Part shown: one piece after another, positions 11,678-23,074 of the stretch
Layout: every line of letters begins with the position of its first letter
How positions within the stretch are numbered: position 1 is the first letter of the stretch
Assembly: GCA_031769625.1 (NCBI GenBank)
Contig: JAUIMM010000636.1
Coordinates: forward strand, 5,039,501-5,103,500
From: Taudactylus pleione
Lineage: Eukaryota; Chordata; Amphibia; Anura; Myobatrachidae
Reading direction: 5' to 3'
Length of the DNA: 64,000 nucleotides
Program-made: the position numbers and the translations under genes
Notes under the pieces: generated by a model
Database searches by the model: none
Seen by the model: the letters and a program-made list of their open reading frames with translations, nothing else
Told to the model about the DNA's origin: nothing

Positions 11678-12520
11678 GGGGTATTCAATATGGGAGAGAA
11701 AAGTCTGTGCTGGACTTTTCGCTTCACATCGGAGATTTTCCAGGGATAAAGTATCGGGCGCGCGCCCGCTTTATCCCCGTATTCAATATAAAAGCTACGA
11801 AAACGGGAACCTGCGAAGTGGGATCTGCGAAAAAATACGAATTTTTCCTGGAATAAATTGTAGGACCCCCCTAAAACTGTAAAAACATGGGGGATCACTA
11901 TGGGTACCCCTGTTTTAGCCTGCAAATGAAAGTCGGGGATTTAAATAGCGGCTGCAGGTGTATTTTTTCCGACATTGAAGAAGTGATGCAGAAGAGCACT
12001 TAGGTTATTTTTTTCATTTTTTTTAGTTGTCCCATCAAATTTCTGGTACATGAAAATGGGTACTAGCATATTTTTAAGTCCCTAAAGTCTTAATTTAAAA
12101 ATTCAGCAAATATGCACCTGCCGCTAATAGACTATTCTGGAATACACCTGCCGCATATTTGCAGAATAGCCCTGAACATATTTCCGTATTTTTAAACACT
12201 TTTTTCCCATTTTTTTTTTCACCCCAAATTTAAAATTATTTTTTTGGGGTGTCCCTATTTTTTTTAAAACTTTTATTGACACAGTTTATGTTAAAATTAC
12301 ATTCCCAGGTATGCAGGCTATTTTTTTTAAGCCTGCACCCCTAAACCCCAATTCTGCACTTTTTTCGCCACCTATTCAGTGGTGAAAAGTTATCCCCATT
12401 TTTTTTCAAAGACTTTTCGAACCTGCGAAAAGTCTTTGCAATTGAATATGGTGTAAAACCAAAACCAGCGAAAATGACGTAATCGGTGCAAAATTATCGC
12501 AAAAAATGACTTTTCGCTGT
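11678..12520. mobile_element. Harbinger-like non-autonomous element, GGGGTATTCAAT family
   Basis: Starts GGGGTATTCAATATGGG after TTA and is homologous over its length to 47415-48272. The right end is worn: it passes into GCTGTATTCATCC, which in blocks B and C is ordinary block sequence. Blocks B and C lack it at about 27320 and 52460. No convincing coding region. Confidence 0.75.
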
Positions 12521-12789
12521 ATTCATCCTCAAGCAGCAAGTCACAGTACTGTCTTCCAGACAATAAGCCATCAATGTTTAATGCAACTGGTAAAGTAAAA
12601 TATAATCTACCACTCAGGAGAAGGATACTACTCTATAGACATTAGGCACTTAACTGACAAATTATTTTTCCCAAAGCCGCTCCAAAATTGTTGGCTTCTT
12701 TTCTGATTGAATTAGGTCAAGAACATAATTTTAAACTTGTCCATCACTATTTTATTTGAAAAAAAATATTTTTTTAGTACACAGTATAA

Positions 12790-12968
12790 CATAAAAATAG
12801 CAATTGCCATTGATGGCCATTGACAGCTGTACCATCGATGGGTCAACCATTGTCAGAAGCCATCAATTGTTTAGCGATTGGTCGAGATCTGTGTAGACCA
12901 CAACTACTGATGTTTCCTAAACATCAATTGAGGGTTGCCATCGATTGTGCAACATTGATGGCCACCAG
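12790..12968. repeat. ATCGATGG-rich segment
   Basis: Several copies of CATCGATGG, CATTGATGG and their complements occur here and continue beyond the inserted element at 14401-14480. The same segment is at about 27640-27880 and 52780-53020. It may be the end of a worn inverted-repeat element, but I cannot place its borders. Confidence 0.5.
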
Positions 12969-13189
12969 CAGGGCTGCCATCAGAAATTGTGGGGCCTGGT
13001 ACTGACAAAATAGGCATGGCCCCCGGGGTATAGGGCAGACTTGGGTGGAGTTGTGGATAATGTGGGCGGAGCTATTTCGGGGGTGGTGCATCAATTGGTG
13101 TGTAAATCAGGGATGGCTAGACATGGTGGATGGGGGGGCACCGGGTGTAGAAGGCTGGATATTAATGAGGGGGCGTAGGGCAGGGGAGG

Positions 13190-13930
13190 CTAAAAAAGAA
13201 GGGGCACTTGGCTGGGAAGAGTGGATTGGGGTGGCAAAGGGCAGGGAAGGCTGGCTTGGTCTGAGAGGGGCAAAGGGCAGGGAAGGCTGGCTGGACTAGG
13301 GGAGAGGCAGGGCAGAGAAGGCAGACAGGCTGGCTAGACATAGGGTTGCCACAAGGAAGACTGTCAGAACTAGGACAGGGAAGACAGGCTGGCTGGACCA
13401 GAAGGGAGGGAGAAGGGAGTGCATGGAAGGCTGGCTGAACTGGTGGAGTAGGCAGGGAAGGCTGAACTGGTGGGGTAGGCAGGGAAGGCTGTACTGGTGG
13501 GGTAGGCAGGGAATTCTGGCTGCACTGGGGGAGGGTAAGCAGGGAAAAAGGCTGGCTGCACTGGGGGGGGTGGGCAGGGAAGGAAGGCTGGCTGCACTGG
13601 TGGGGGGGCAGGGAAGGATGGCTTGCTGGACTGGGGGGATAGGCAGGGAAGGATGGCTTGCTGGACTGGGGGAGTGGGCAGGGAAAGAAAGCTGTCTGGA
13701 CTGGGGGTGGGTAGAGAAGGAAGGCTGGCTGCACTAGGGGGGTGGGCAGGGAAGGTAGGATGGCTGCACTGGGGGGATGGGCAAGGAATTAAGGCTGGCT
13801 GCACTGGGGGGTGGGCAGGGAAGGCTGGCTGGCCTTGGGGAGGGGCAGGGAAGGCAGTATGGCTGGCTATACGGGGGAGGGCAGGCTGGCTGGACTGGGG
13901 GGCAGTGCAGGGAAGGCTATCTGGCCTCGA
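13190..13930. repeat. Purine-rich G-run minisatellite
   Basis: About twenty irregular units, usually 30-40 bp, of GGCAGGGAAGGCTGGCTG plus ACTGGGGGG. The plus strand is strongly G-rich with many GGG to GGGGGGG runs. Proline-rich reading frames on the other strand come from this repeat and are not genes. Confidence 0.9.
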
Positions 13931-14049
13931 GTGGGGGCACAAGACAGGGTCAACAGAAGTACCTGAGAAAGGGGCCACTGTGGCAGCGGCGAGTAGTGAA
14001 CCGGGCCGCAGGCGTAGAAAAAGAGCATCATCGTTGCGGCATTTGAACT

Positions 14050-14290
14050 ATGGAGCCGGTCCTGAGCCAATCACATCTCACGGAACAGCAGCCAATCAGG
14101 AGCAGCCGCTCCTGATTGGCTGCTGTTTTGTGATCTATGATTGGCTCGCGACCAGCTCAATACTACAATTGAGCTGGCCGTGAGCCAATCACAGCTCGCG
14201 GAACAGCAGCCAATCAGGGGCGGCTGTTCCTGATTTGCAGCCGTTCCGCGAGCTGTTATTGGATCGCAGGCGGCTCCATAGTTGTGCCGC
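14050..14290. repeat. CCAATCA-containing inverted/direct repeat cluster
   Basis: Three or four copies of GAGCCAATCACAGCTCGCGG and inverted versions around GATTGGCTGCTG, inside the 12969-14400 element. The stretch can fold into large hairpins and contains several CCAAT boxes. No coding content. Confidence 0.7.
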
Positions 14291-14489
14291 AGCACCACCG
14301 ATGCTCTTCCTCCCTCGCCAACTCACTGCTGCTACCCGGGCCCCCTCTGTCTCCGGGCCCGGACAGGAGGCCCGGCAGTCCCCCCCTGATGGCGGCCCTG
14401 GCCACAAGCAATGGCAAACCACTTGTTTTCAGTCAGACCATCGATGGTTTGCAGACCGTCGATGGTCGGTTGACATCCCTATTCAGAAG

Positions 14490-14545
14490 TTCTGCGAATA
14501 TATATATATATACATACACACGCATATATATACATATATATAAAT
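14490..14545. repeat. TA-rich microsatellite, target of hAT2
   Basis: TA/CATA repeats that continue after hAT2 at 19918-20100. It is the paralogue of 27883-28042 in block B and about 53020-53095 in block C. Confidence 0.9.
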
Positions 14546-14704
14546 TAGGGGTGAGCGGGTTCGGATTTCTGAAATCCGAACCCCCCCGAGCTCCCCCGAT
14601 CCGAGTCCGATCCGAATCAGGCTCGACTTTTCCCGCCTGACTCGGATCTGAAATCGAGGCAAAACGTCATCATCCCGCCTTCCGAGTCTCGCGGGTTTTG
14701 GATC

Positions 14705-14714
14705 CTATATAAGG
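14705..14714 (+). promoter_or_regulatory. Putative transposase promoter TATA box (hAT2)
   Basis: CTATATAAGG about 160 bp inside the left TIR, followed by GGCGCCATTTTCTCACTCGG. Position and context match hAT1 and hAT3. Confidence 0.6.
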
Positions 14715-15060
14715 TACCCACGTCGGCGCCATTTTCTCACTCGGCTGTGGACAGTGAAGAGGGAGGGTGGGAGTTAGGGCTGTGTAGTGTAGTGTAGTGT
14801 AGTGCTGCTGTTGTCCACTACTTCAAAGTCCATAGGGGCTGGCTGTGTTGTGCTGTGCTGCTGTTGTTAATAGGGGCTGTGTCCACTACTTCAAAGTCCA
14901 TAGGGGCTGGCTGGACTGTGTTGTGCAGTCAGTTCTCCATAGGGGCTGTGTCCACTCCAAAGTCCTGTGCAGTGTCCCAGTCCTAAAGAGGTGCTGTAGT
15001 GTTGTCCAGGGGGTGCTCTGTCCATCAGGGGTGCTCCCCCCAAGTGCTAAAAAAATAATA

Positions 15061-16660
15061 TATTTTCTGTGTTTGTGAATTGTGTGCGCAGTAGCCGCAC
15101 GTGCATCAACAAAGTAGTGCCAAGCGTGCGCCTGTGTCATAAGTAAAGGGCCGGCTGGCTTGACCGTTAAAGGGTGCTGTAACCCCCGAAAGTACACTCC
15201 AGTCCAAACCAAAAAAAAATTATTTTCTGTGTTTGTGAATTGTGTGCGCAGTAGCCGCACGTGCATCAACAAAGTAGTGCCAAGCGTGCGCCTGTGTCAT
15301 AAGTAAAGGGCCGGCTGGCTTGACCGTTAAAGGGTGCTGTAACCCCCGAAAGTACACTCCAGTCCAAACCAAAAAAAAATTATTTTCTGTGTTTGTGAAT
15401 TGTGTGCGCAGTAGCCGCACGTGCATCAACAAAGTAGTGCCAAGTGTGCGCCTGTGTCATAAGTAAAGGGCCGGCTGGCTTGACCGTTAAGGGTGCTGTA
15501 ACCCCCGAAAGTACACTCCAGTCCAAACCAAAAAAATAATTATTTTCTGTGTTTGTGAATTGTGTGCGCAGTAGCCGCACGTGCATCAACAAAGTAGTGC
15601 CAAGCGTGCGCCTGTGTCATAAGTAAAGGGCCGGCTGGCTTGACCGTTAAGGGTGCTGTAACCCCCGAAAGTACACTCCAGTCCAAACCAAAAAAAAAAT
15701 TATTTTCTGTGTTTGTGAATTGTGTGCGCAGTAGCCGCACGTGCATCAACAAAGTAGTGCCAAGCGTGCGCCTGTGTCATAAGTAAAGGGCCGGCTGGCT
15801 TGACCGTTAAGGGTGCTGTAACCCCCGAAAGTACACTCCAGTCCAAACCAAAAAAAAAATTATTTTCTGTGTTTGTGAATTGTGTGCGCAGTAGCCGCAC
15901 GTGCATCAACAAAGTAGTGCCAAGCTTGCGCCTGTGTCATAAGTAAAGGGCCGGCTGGCTTGACCGTTAAGGGTGCTGTAACCCCCGAAAGTACACTCCA
16001 GTCCAAACCAAAAAAAAAATTATTTTCTGTGTTTGTGAATTGTGTGCGCAGTAGCCGCACGTGCATCAACAAAGTAGTGCCAAACGTGCGCCTGTGTCAT
16101 AAGTAAAGGGCCGGCTGGCTTGACCGTTAAAGGGTGCTGTAACCCCCGAAAGTACACTCCAGTCCAAACCAAAAAAAAAATTATTTTCTGTGTTTGTGAA
16201 TTGTGTGCGCAGTAGCCGCACGTGCATCAACAAAGTAGTGCCAAGCGTGCGCCTGTGTCATAAGTAAAGGGCCGGCTGGCTTGACCGTTAAAGGGTGCTG
16301 TAACCCCCAAAGTACACTCCAGTCCAAACCGAAAAAAAATTATTTTCTGTGTTTGTGAATTGTGTGCGCAGTAGCCGCACGTGCATCAACAAAGTAGTGC
16401 CAAGTGTGCGCCTGTGTCATAAGTAAAGGGCCGGCTGGCTTGACCGTTAAAGGGTGCTGTAACCCCCGAAAGTACACTCCAGTCCAAACCAAAAAAAAAA
16501 TTATTTTCTGTGTTTGTGAATTGTGTGCGCAGTAGCCGCACGTGCATCAACAAAGTAGTGCCAAGCGTGCGCCTGTGTCATAAGTAAAGGGCCGGCTGGC
16601 TTGACCGTTAAAGGGTTCTGTAACCCCCAAAGTACACTCCAAACCAAAAAAATATATATT
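15061..16660 (+). repeat. 160-bp tandem array in the hAT2 leader (10 units)
   Basis: Units start at 15061, 15221, 15381, 15541, 15701, 15861, 16021, 16182, 16341 and 16501, which makes the period 159-161 bp. They are near-identical, each with GCACGTGC and GGCCGGCTGGCTTGACC. A diverged eleventh unit follows at 16661-16860. The array precedes the transposase ATG at 16878. Confidence 0.96.
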
Positions 16661-16877
16661 TTCTGTGTTTGTGACTTGTGTGCACTGTGGCTGCACGTGC
16701 ATCAACAAAGGAGCAGCGCCAAGCGTGCGCCTGTGTCCCATAAGTAAAGAGCCGGCTGGCTCATTTCTTAAAGGGTGGTGTAACCCACAAAGTGCACTAC
16801 TCTCCAGCAAAAATAAAAAAATATTTTCTGTGTTTGTGTGCGCTTTAGCCGCACGTATATATATCAATATAACATAA

Positions 16878-19284
16878 ATGGAGGACCAAACTTTCTCTGA
16901 TAAAAATAAAATAGGGAAAGATCAAGAACCACTTCCTACTAGTGCTGTTGCTGCTGCTGGGAGTTGTTCATCATCCCAGAGAGGAAGTAGGAACATCACT
17001 ACTTTTACTAAACAATTGACCCTCCAACAGTCCCTAGCGATGAGGATGAAGTACGACAGCAGTCATCCTGAAGCAAAACGTATAACTGAGGCCTTGACTG
17101 CTATGTTGGTGTTAGACGTGCGTCCGGTATCCGACATTAGTGCAGTGGGATTTAGACAATTGATGGAGGTAGTGTGTCCTCGGTTCCAAATCCCGTCTAG
17201 ATTCCACCTGCATCCTCAAAGCAGCAGCGACAAGCGTGCGTCTGTCTGTTAAAGGGTGGTGACACCCTCAAAGTGTGCTACACAAACAATTAAAATATTG
17301 TTATTTTTTTTTCTGTCTTTGTGAAATGTGTGGGCTGTAGCCGCACCTGCATCCTTAAAGCAGCAGCGACAAGCGTGCGTCTGTCTGTTAAAGGGTGGTG
17401 ACACCCTCAAAGTGTTCTACACAAACAATTAAAATATTGTTCTTTTTTTTCGGTCTTTGTGAAATGTGTGGGCTGTAGCCGCACCTGCATCCTTAAAGCA
17501 GCAGCGACAAGCGTGCGTCTGTCTGTTAAAGGGTGGTGTAACTCTCAAAGTGCTCCAAAAAATAAAAAACTATTTTTTTATGTGTTTGTGACTTGTGTGC
17601 GATGTAGCCGCACTTGCATCCTCAAAGCAGCAGCGACAAGCGTGCGTCTGTCTGTTAAAGGGTGGTGACACCCTCAAAGTGTGCTACACAAACAATAAAA
17701 ATATTCTTCTTTTTTCTGTCTTTGTGAATTGTGTGGGCTGTAGCCGCACCTGCATCCTTAAAGCAGCAGCGACAAGCGTGCGTCTGTCTGTTAAAGGGTG
17801 GTGACACCCTCAAAGTGTGCTACACAAACAATTAAAATATTGTTCTTTTTTTTTCTGTCTTTGTGAATTGTGTGGGCTGTAGCCGCACTTGCATCCTCAA
17901 AGCAGCAGCGACAAGCGTGCGTCTGTCTGTTAAAGGGTGTTGTAACTCTCAAAGTGCTCCAAAAAATCAAAATATTTTTTTTAATGTGTTTGTGACTTGT
18001 GTGCGATGTAGCCACACTTGCATCCTCAAAGCAGCAGCGACAAGCGTGCGTCTGTCTGTTAAAGGGTGGTGACACCCTCAAAGTGTGCTACACAAACAAT
18101 TAAAATATTGTTATTTTTTCTGTCTTTGTGAATTGTGTGGGCTGTAGCCGCACCTGCATCCTTAAAGCAGCAGCGACAAGCGTGCGTCTGTCTGTTAAAG
18201 GGTGGTGACACCCTCAAAGTGTTCTACACAAACAATTAAAATATTGTTCTTTTTTTTCGGTCTTTGTGAAATGTGTGGGCTGTAGCCGCACCTGCATCCT
18301 TAAAGCAGCAGCGACAAGCGTGCGTCTGTCTGTTAAAGGGTGGTGACACCCTCAAAGTGTGCTACACAAACAATAAAAATATTCTTCTTTTTTCTGTCTT
18401 TGTGAATTGTGTGGGCTGTAGCCGCACCTGCATCCTTAAAGCAGCAGCGACAAGCGTGCGTCTGTCTGTTAAAGGGTGGTGACACCCTCAAAGTGTGCTA
18501 CACAAACAATTAAAATATTGTTCTTTTTTTTTCGGTCTTTGTGAAATGTGTGGGCTGTAGCCGCACCTGCATCCTTAAAGCAGCAGCGACAAGCGTGCGT
18601 CTGTCTGTTAAAGGGTGGTGACACCCTCAAAGTGTGCTACACAAAGAATAAAAATATTCTTCTTCTTTTTTCTGTCTTTGTGAATTGTGTGGGCTGTAGC
18701 CGCACTTGCATCCTCAAAGCAGCAGCGACAAGCGTGCGTCTGTCTGTTAGAGGGTGGTGTAACCCTCAAAGTGTGCTCCACAAACAATAAAAATATTCTT
18801 TTTTTTTTTCTGTCTTTGTGAATTGTGTGGGCTGTAGCCGCACTTGAATCCTCAAAGCAGCAGCAACAAGCGTGCGTCTGTCTGTTAAAGGATTACATCG
18901 GTGACAGCATCCAAGTAGGCATGTCAGACAGTCCGTACCTGTACTGGCAGGAAAAAGAAGCAATTTGGAGGTCCCTGTACAAACTGGCTCTATTTTACCT
19001 GAGTTGCCCCCCCTCCAGTGTGTACTCCGAAAGAGTGTTTAGTGCAGCCGGGAACCTTGTTAGCGAAAGGCGTAGGAAGTTGCTTCCACAAAATGTGGAG
19101 AAGATGATGTTCATAAAATGAATGATCAACTCTTCCAGGGAGACCAGCCTCCAGAACGTACAGAGGGACCTGTGGTTCCAGCAGGGACGAATTAATACTC
19201 TGTGAGGATGAGGATGTACATAACACTGAAGAGGGTGAGGAATCTGTGGATGAGGAGGATGAGGACGACTTCTTGCCTCCGTAG
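16878..19284 (+). pseudogene. hAT transposase remnant (hAT2), both ends only
   Basis: The N-terminal piece starts at the conserved MEDQTFSDKNK, then jumps in frame over about 1.07 kb (relative to hAT1) at an alanine-codon run, and ends within the conserved RFQIPSRFH segment at about 17207. Sequence up to about 18890 is a tandem array. The C-terminal piece resumes at DYIGDSIQVGMSDSPY, includes the hATC block with YSERVFSAAGNLVSERR, and ends in the acidic tail after further small indels. The BED finger and the catalytic core are gone. The surviving ends match hAT1 closely, so the loss happened inside an otherwise young copy. Confidence 0.93.
17208..18890 (+). repeat. Second tandem array of hAT2 (13 units, 129-139 bp)
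   Basis: The marker GCAGCAGCGA (GCAGCAGCAA in the last unit) starts at 17221, 17360, 17498, 17627, 17763, 17902, 18031, 18167, 18305, 18441, 18580, 18719 and 18857. Spacings are 129-139 bp. The units are homologous to the 160-bp leader repeat (shared TTTGTGAATTGTGTG and TGTAGCCGCAC) but lack a segment of about 23 bp. The array sits where the transposase core should be. Confidence 0.93.
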
Positions 19285-19923
19285 AGCCAGTTTGTGCAGG
19301 GACAGATTAATTGCCAGCTTGTTTTGTGGGGGCCCAAACGAACCAATCATTTCAGCCACAGTTGTGTGGCAGACCCTGGCGCTGAAATGATTGGTTTGTT
19401 AAAGTGTGCATGTCCTGTTTATACAATATAAGGGTGGGTGGGAGGGCCCAAGGACAATTCCATCTTGCACCTCTTTTTTTTCTTTGCATTATGTACAGTT
19501 TGGGGCCTAGTTTTTCAATGCCATCCTGTCTGCCACTGCAGTTTCACGCCTAGATGGGTCACGTGTTTGTGCCGCCCACTCGTGTCGCTTAGCATAGTCA
19601 TCCAGCTACCTCGGTGCAACCTTTTGGACATAAAAACACTATTGTGAGGTGTGAGGTATTCAGAATAGACTGGAAATGAGTGGAAATTAAGGTTATTGAG
19701 GTTAATAATAGCATAGGAGCAGAAAAACCTACAAATTCTGTGATTTTAGCTGTTTTTATGCTTTTTTTCAAAAAAATACAGATCCAAAACACAAAACCCA
19801 GAACCCAAAACACGGAAGGGTGGTTTTGGCAAAACCAATCCAGATCCAAAACACGAAGAAAGATCCAGATCCAAAACCAAAACACAAAACACGAAAAGTG
19901 GCCGGTGCACACCCCTAATATAA

Positions 19924-19925
<2 letters not shown>

Positions 19926-19954
<29 letters not shown>

Positions 19955-20061
19955 TAGACATACATATATATATATTGACACACACATACATATATATGCA
20001 TATATGCCTATATATATATATATATACATATACACAAGCATATATATACATATATATATAC

Positions 20062-20092
<31 letters not shown>

Positions 20093-20100
20093 GACATATT
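19926..20100. repeat. TA/CATA microsatellite
   Basis: Irregular (TA)n with CA and GA interruptions, continuing the run split by hAT2 and lying directly before the LINE end. Long Tyr-Ile frames here are artefacts. Confidence 0.92.
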
Positions 20101-21140
20101 GGTAAAGGGTACCCTGTCAAACCGTAACGCAGGTGTCCTAAGGCGAGCTCTGGGAGGACAGAAACATCCCGTTTAGCAGAAGGGCAAAATTGGGTTTTTA
20201 ATTTTTTGACAGATAGGCCACAAGTGGTTAAGTTAGGGGGATGTGTCTCTGGAGAAATTTTGTTGAAAACTGGTGCCCCACAGGGGTGCGTTTTGAGCCC
20301 TCTATTATATTCTTTATAAACTTATGATTTTGTTTCAACTTCACAGACTGTTAAGATTGTGAAGTTTGCTGATGACATTGCCATTGTGGGCCTGATAGGA
20401 AAAGAGGGGGAGGAAGCCTATTTGTATGAGGTACAAAGACTGCTTGAATGGGGCAAGGAAACTGTTTACTCCTAAATACTACGAAAACTAAAGAGATGGT
20501 AATTGATTTTAGGAGGGTGGGTTGTGGACCCAAATTACCAGTGGTTTTGGATGATATAGTCATTGAGGAAGTGGATTCCTTTAAATTTCTACGAGTTCAT
20601 ATCTCAAAGGATCTGTCCTGGTCTTTGAATTCTTCAGCTGTGGTAAAAAAGGCGGAGATTGAAGTCAGTTTGTCTGAGTATGGAGACGCTGCTAAGTTTT
20701 TATCGTTGTATAATACAGAGTGTCCTGACGTATGGGATTGTCGCATGGTTTGGGAATTGTACTGCTGCAGATCGGGGTGCTCTTGAGCGGGTGGTTAAGA
20801 CTGCAAACAAAATAATAGGAGTGAAATTACCTCAAATTCAAGTTCTCTATGAGAGTAGAGTATTAAAGTGGGCTAGAGGTATCCTAGCTGATCCTAGTCA
20901 TCCCAATTATATGGTGTTCAAAAGATTACCATCAAATATGCGTTTTAGGAGTCTGCGCGCACATACAAAGCGGTTATATAATAGTTTCTTTCCAGTAGCT
21001 GTTCGTTTATTGAACCGTTAAAATGCACTGACCTGAGTATTATGGAAATGTTTTACTGGTTTGTTTTATATGCTGAAGTGTTTGTAAATTGACATTTCGT
21101 TGACAATTTAACATGTTCTGTCTTGTTGTTGATGACGACA
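20101..21140 (+). pseudogene. LINE 3' end with broken reverse transcriptase (block A)
   Basis: Copy of 33466-34520, 5'-truncated. It holds the end of the RT domain ([12 protein letters not shown] region, then KFADDIAIVGL with the catalytic ADD) and the C-terminal domain with FPVAVRLLNR. It is broken by a stop near 20318, a one-base loss near 20456 and a 23-bp deletion at about 20655, where block B has extra sequence between two GCG triplets. The 3' tail passes into a TA repeat. The type is CR1/L2/Rex1-like non-LTR retrotransposon; I cannot separate these groups from this fragment. Confidence 0.88.
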
Positions 21141-21146
21141 AAGTGT

Positions 21147-21235
21147 ATTATATATATATATACATATATATATTATATATAGATATAGATATATATACAT
21201 ATATATATATATATAGATATATATATTTATTTCTA
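21147..21235. repeat. TA/GATA microsatellite after the LINE
   Basis: TA repeats with GATA interruptions directly after the LINE 3' end. The block B counterpart is at about 34525-34556. Confidence 0.9.
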
Positions 21236-21289
21236 TAACTATTGTGGCCCTTATCAAAATGGGCATCATGGGGGAGGAGGAGGAGCTGA

Positions 21290-21860
21290 GGCCGAGGAGG
21301 GAGTGTGCGGGGTGCTGCTGGGCTGCCTGGCTACATAGAAGAAGCAGCAGCCAGAGTCGCGGCTGCTGCTTCCTTGTAGTTCTGGAGCCACAGCGGGAGC
21401 GTGCCCCGCTAGTGGCCCGGATACATAGAAGCAGCAGCGGCTACCAGAACCGCCGCTGCTGCTTCTTCTGATCACTGTAGTTCCGGAGCCGCAGCGGGAG
21501 CGTGTCCCGCTGGCGGCCCGGATACATAGCAGCGGCGGCGGCTACCAGACCCGCTGCTGCTGCTGCTCCTCCACACAGTGATCACCTAGTGATCACTGTA
21601 GTGCTGGAGCCGCAGCGGGAGGGTGTCCTGCTGGTGGCCCGGATACAGAACAGCAGCAGCGGCTACCAGAGCCGCTGCTGCTGCTCCTCCACCACACAGC
21701 ACTGTAGTGCTAGAGCCGCAGCGGGAGGGTCTCCCGCTGGCGGCCCTGATACAGAGCAGCAGCGGCGGGTACCAGAGCCACGGCTGCTGAGGCCAGCTGC
21801 CCGATCAGTGCTGGCCACAGTGATCGGGTCACAGCAACAGCTGCGGCTACATGAGCCGTG
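21290..21860. repeat. GC-rich CAG/CTG-containing tandem repeat (block A, about 4 units)
   Basis: Units of about 110-120 bp built from GAGCCGCAGCGGGAG, TGGCGGCCCGGATACA, CAGCAGCGGCTACCAGA and GCTGCTGCTGCT. Block B has about one unit at 34690-34790. Open frames here are repeat artefacts. Confidence 0.85.
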
Positions 21861-22041
21861 GCTGCTGCTTCAATGTCAGTGCGCCAGGTGGGGTGCCGAT
21901 GATGCCCGATCACTGTGGCCGGCAGTGATCGGGAAATGCTGGAGAGGCAGCCATGCTTGCAGAGGGACCAGGAGGTCCCTCTGATGCAGGCGGCTGCGTG
22001 AGGATTAGCTTACCACAGCTGCCTAGTGGGCATTTCTGACT

Positions 22042-22105
22042 GGTCGTATCAGATACGACCATGTCAGGGAAAGCCCAGCCTGGTGTGGTCGTATCTGATA
22101 CGACC
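22042..22105. repeat. Pair of 19-bp perfect palindromes
   Basis: GGTCGTATC-A-GATACGACC at 22042-22060 and GGTCGTATC-T-GATACGACC at 22087-22105, separated by 26 bp. Block B keeps one (35016-35034). They lie at the end of the GC-rich segment and may be terminal hairpins of an element. Confidence 0.85.
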
Positions 22106-22129
22106 GTGCCAGGCAAGTTGTTAAGAGGA

Positions 22130-23074
22130 ACATATGTATCCAAAATTGTTTAACATCCTTTTTCAGTGGTGATAAACTTTTAAGTATCTAAAGACAACTG
22201 GAGTCATACACTAGCTGGTTGCTACAGATACAGACTCCAACTTTTCTTATACAAGGAGGATACTGGCATAATACCCTAGTTATAACAGAAACCTGGTGCT
22301 GTTGGCTTAGGGTGCAAATATCTAAGAGTTAAAAGGGATCTGGACTCATAATTACAAACGAGCACCCTCATATTAAAGGATACGCTGTAGACTCTACATC
22401 ATTTTTATTATATGGATCCATATATGCATATATATTACTCTGATGTAGTATTATAGTATTGTTCAGTTACATTCTATGTATTGTTAGGTATCAAACTGTA
22501 TGTTATAAGTTATGTAATGCAAAAAAGATAAGTTCATGTTTTTGTATGCATGAATATCTTGTCTGTATAAATTGCATCAAAATGAAACTACAGAATGGTG
22601 TCAACTTACTGGTAAGAGTCATAGGAGAACACACAAATCCAAGAAGGACAGAATGTGATGAGGAATATGGGTATACAGTATATATTGTGTTATTTACACC
22701 ACATTACTTAATCGCTATTAGAATTTGGGTTTTCCCAAGTAGGCCCATACCAACCACAAATACTTGGGTGGAGGCACTGATAGAAAGGAGGTACACCACT
22801 TAGAGAGAGTTTAAGGGTGGGTACAGTACACTAGATGGGTGTTAGTAACCCGGTGTCCCTTTTGAGAGGTAAATGGGGGGTTACATATCGTACACTTTAG
22901 ATGGATAGATGTGTGGAGTAGGGGCCAAATAAATACAGTAGCGGGTGAACCATGAGCTAGGTAAGCTAGATGAAATAAAAATGTCAGATTGAATAAAAAG
23001 GAAGGAAATGTTAAAGTCAGAATGCCATTTTGTTCACTAGAAAGGAACCATCTTGTGATATGTATATGGATAAG
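22130..23074. other. Anonymous duplicated sequence, no gene seen
   Basis: Collinear with about 35055-36014 in block B with scattered substitutions. Open frames are short and not conserved as reading frames between copies. I see no splice or codon signal worth calling. Confidence 0.6.

Larger units (their letters stand above)
12969..14400. mobile_element. 1.4-kb hAT-type element carrying a G-rich minisatellite
   Basis: Starts CAGGGCTGCCATCAG and ends CTGATGGCGGCCCTG. Flanks are GCCACCAG (12961-12968) and GCCACAAG (14401-14408), a 7/8 match to an 8-bp duplication. Block B shows the empty site at about 27790. The same family sits at 23075-23710 and 36015-36682. Confidence 0.85.
14546..19917 (+). 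mobile_element. hAT2: 5.4-kb hAT transposon with gutted transposase
   Basis: Ends TAGGGGTGAGC (left) and GCACACCCCTA (right), with an exact 8-bp duplication ATATAAAT at 14538-14545 and 19918-19925. Orientation is opposite to hAT1 and hAT3. Order: TIR, TATA promoter (14705), GC-rich minisatellite, ten 160-bp units plus a diverged unit, transposase N-terminal piece, second array of 13 units of 129-139 bp, transposase C-terminal piece, TIR. It cannot encode active transposase but has intact ends. Confidence 0.95.

Noticed and set aside
13162..14183. Proline-rich and Gly/Trp-rich long frames on both strands
   Set aside because: They are readings of the G-rich minisatellite and change frame with unit indels.
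19598..20120. Tyr-Ile repeat proteins in TA microsatellites (also 27864-28191, 55181-55552)
   Set aside because: Translation of (TA)n on either strand; no protein signal.
21502..21984. 160-aa alanine/arginine-rich ORF
   Set aside because: Lies in the GC-rich tandem repeat and is not preserved in block B.
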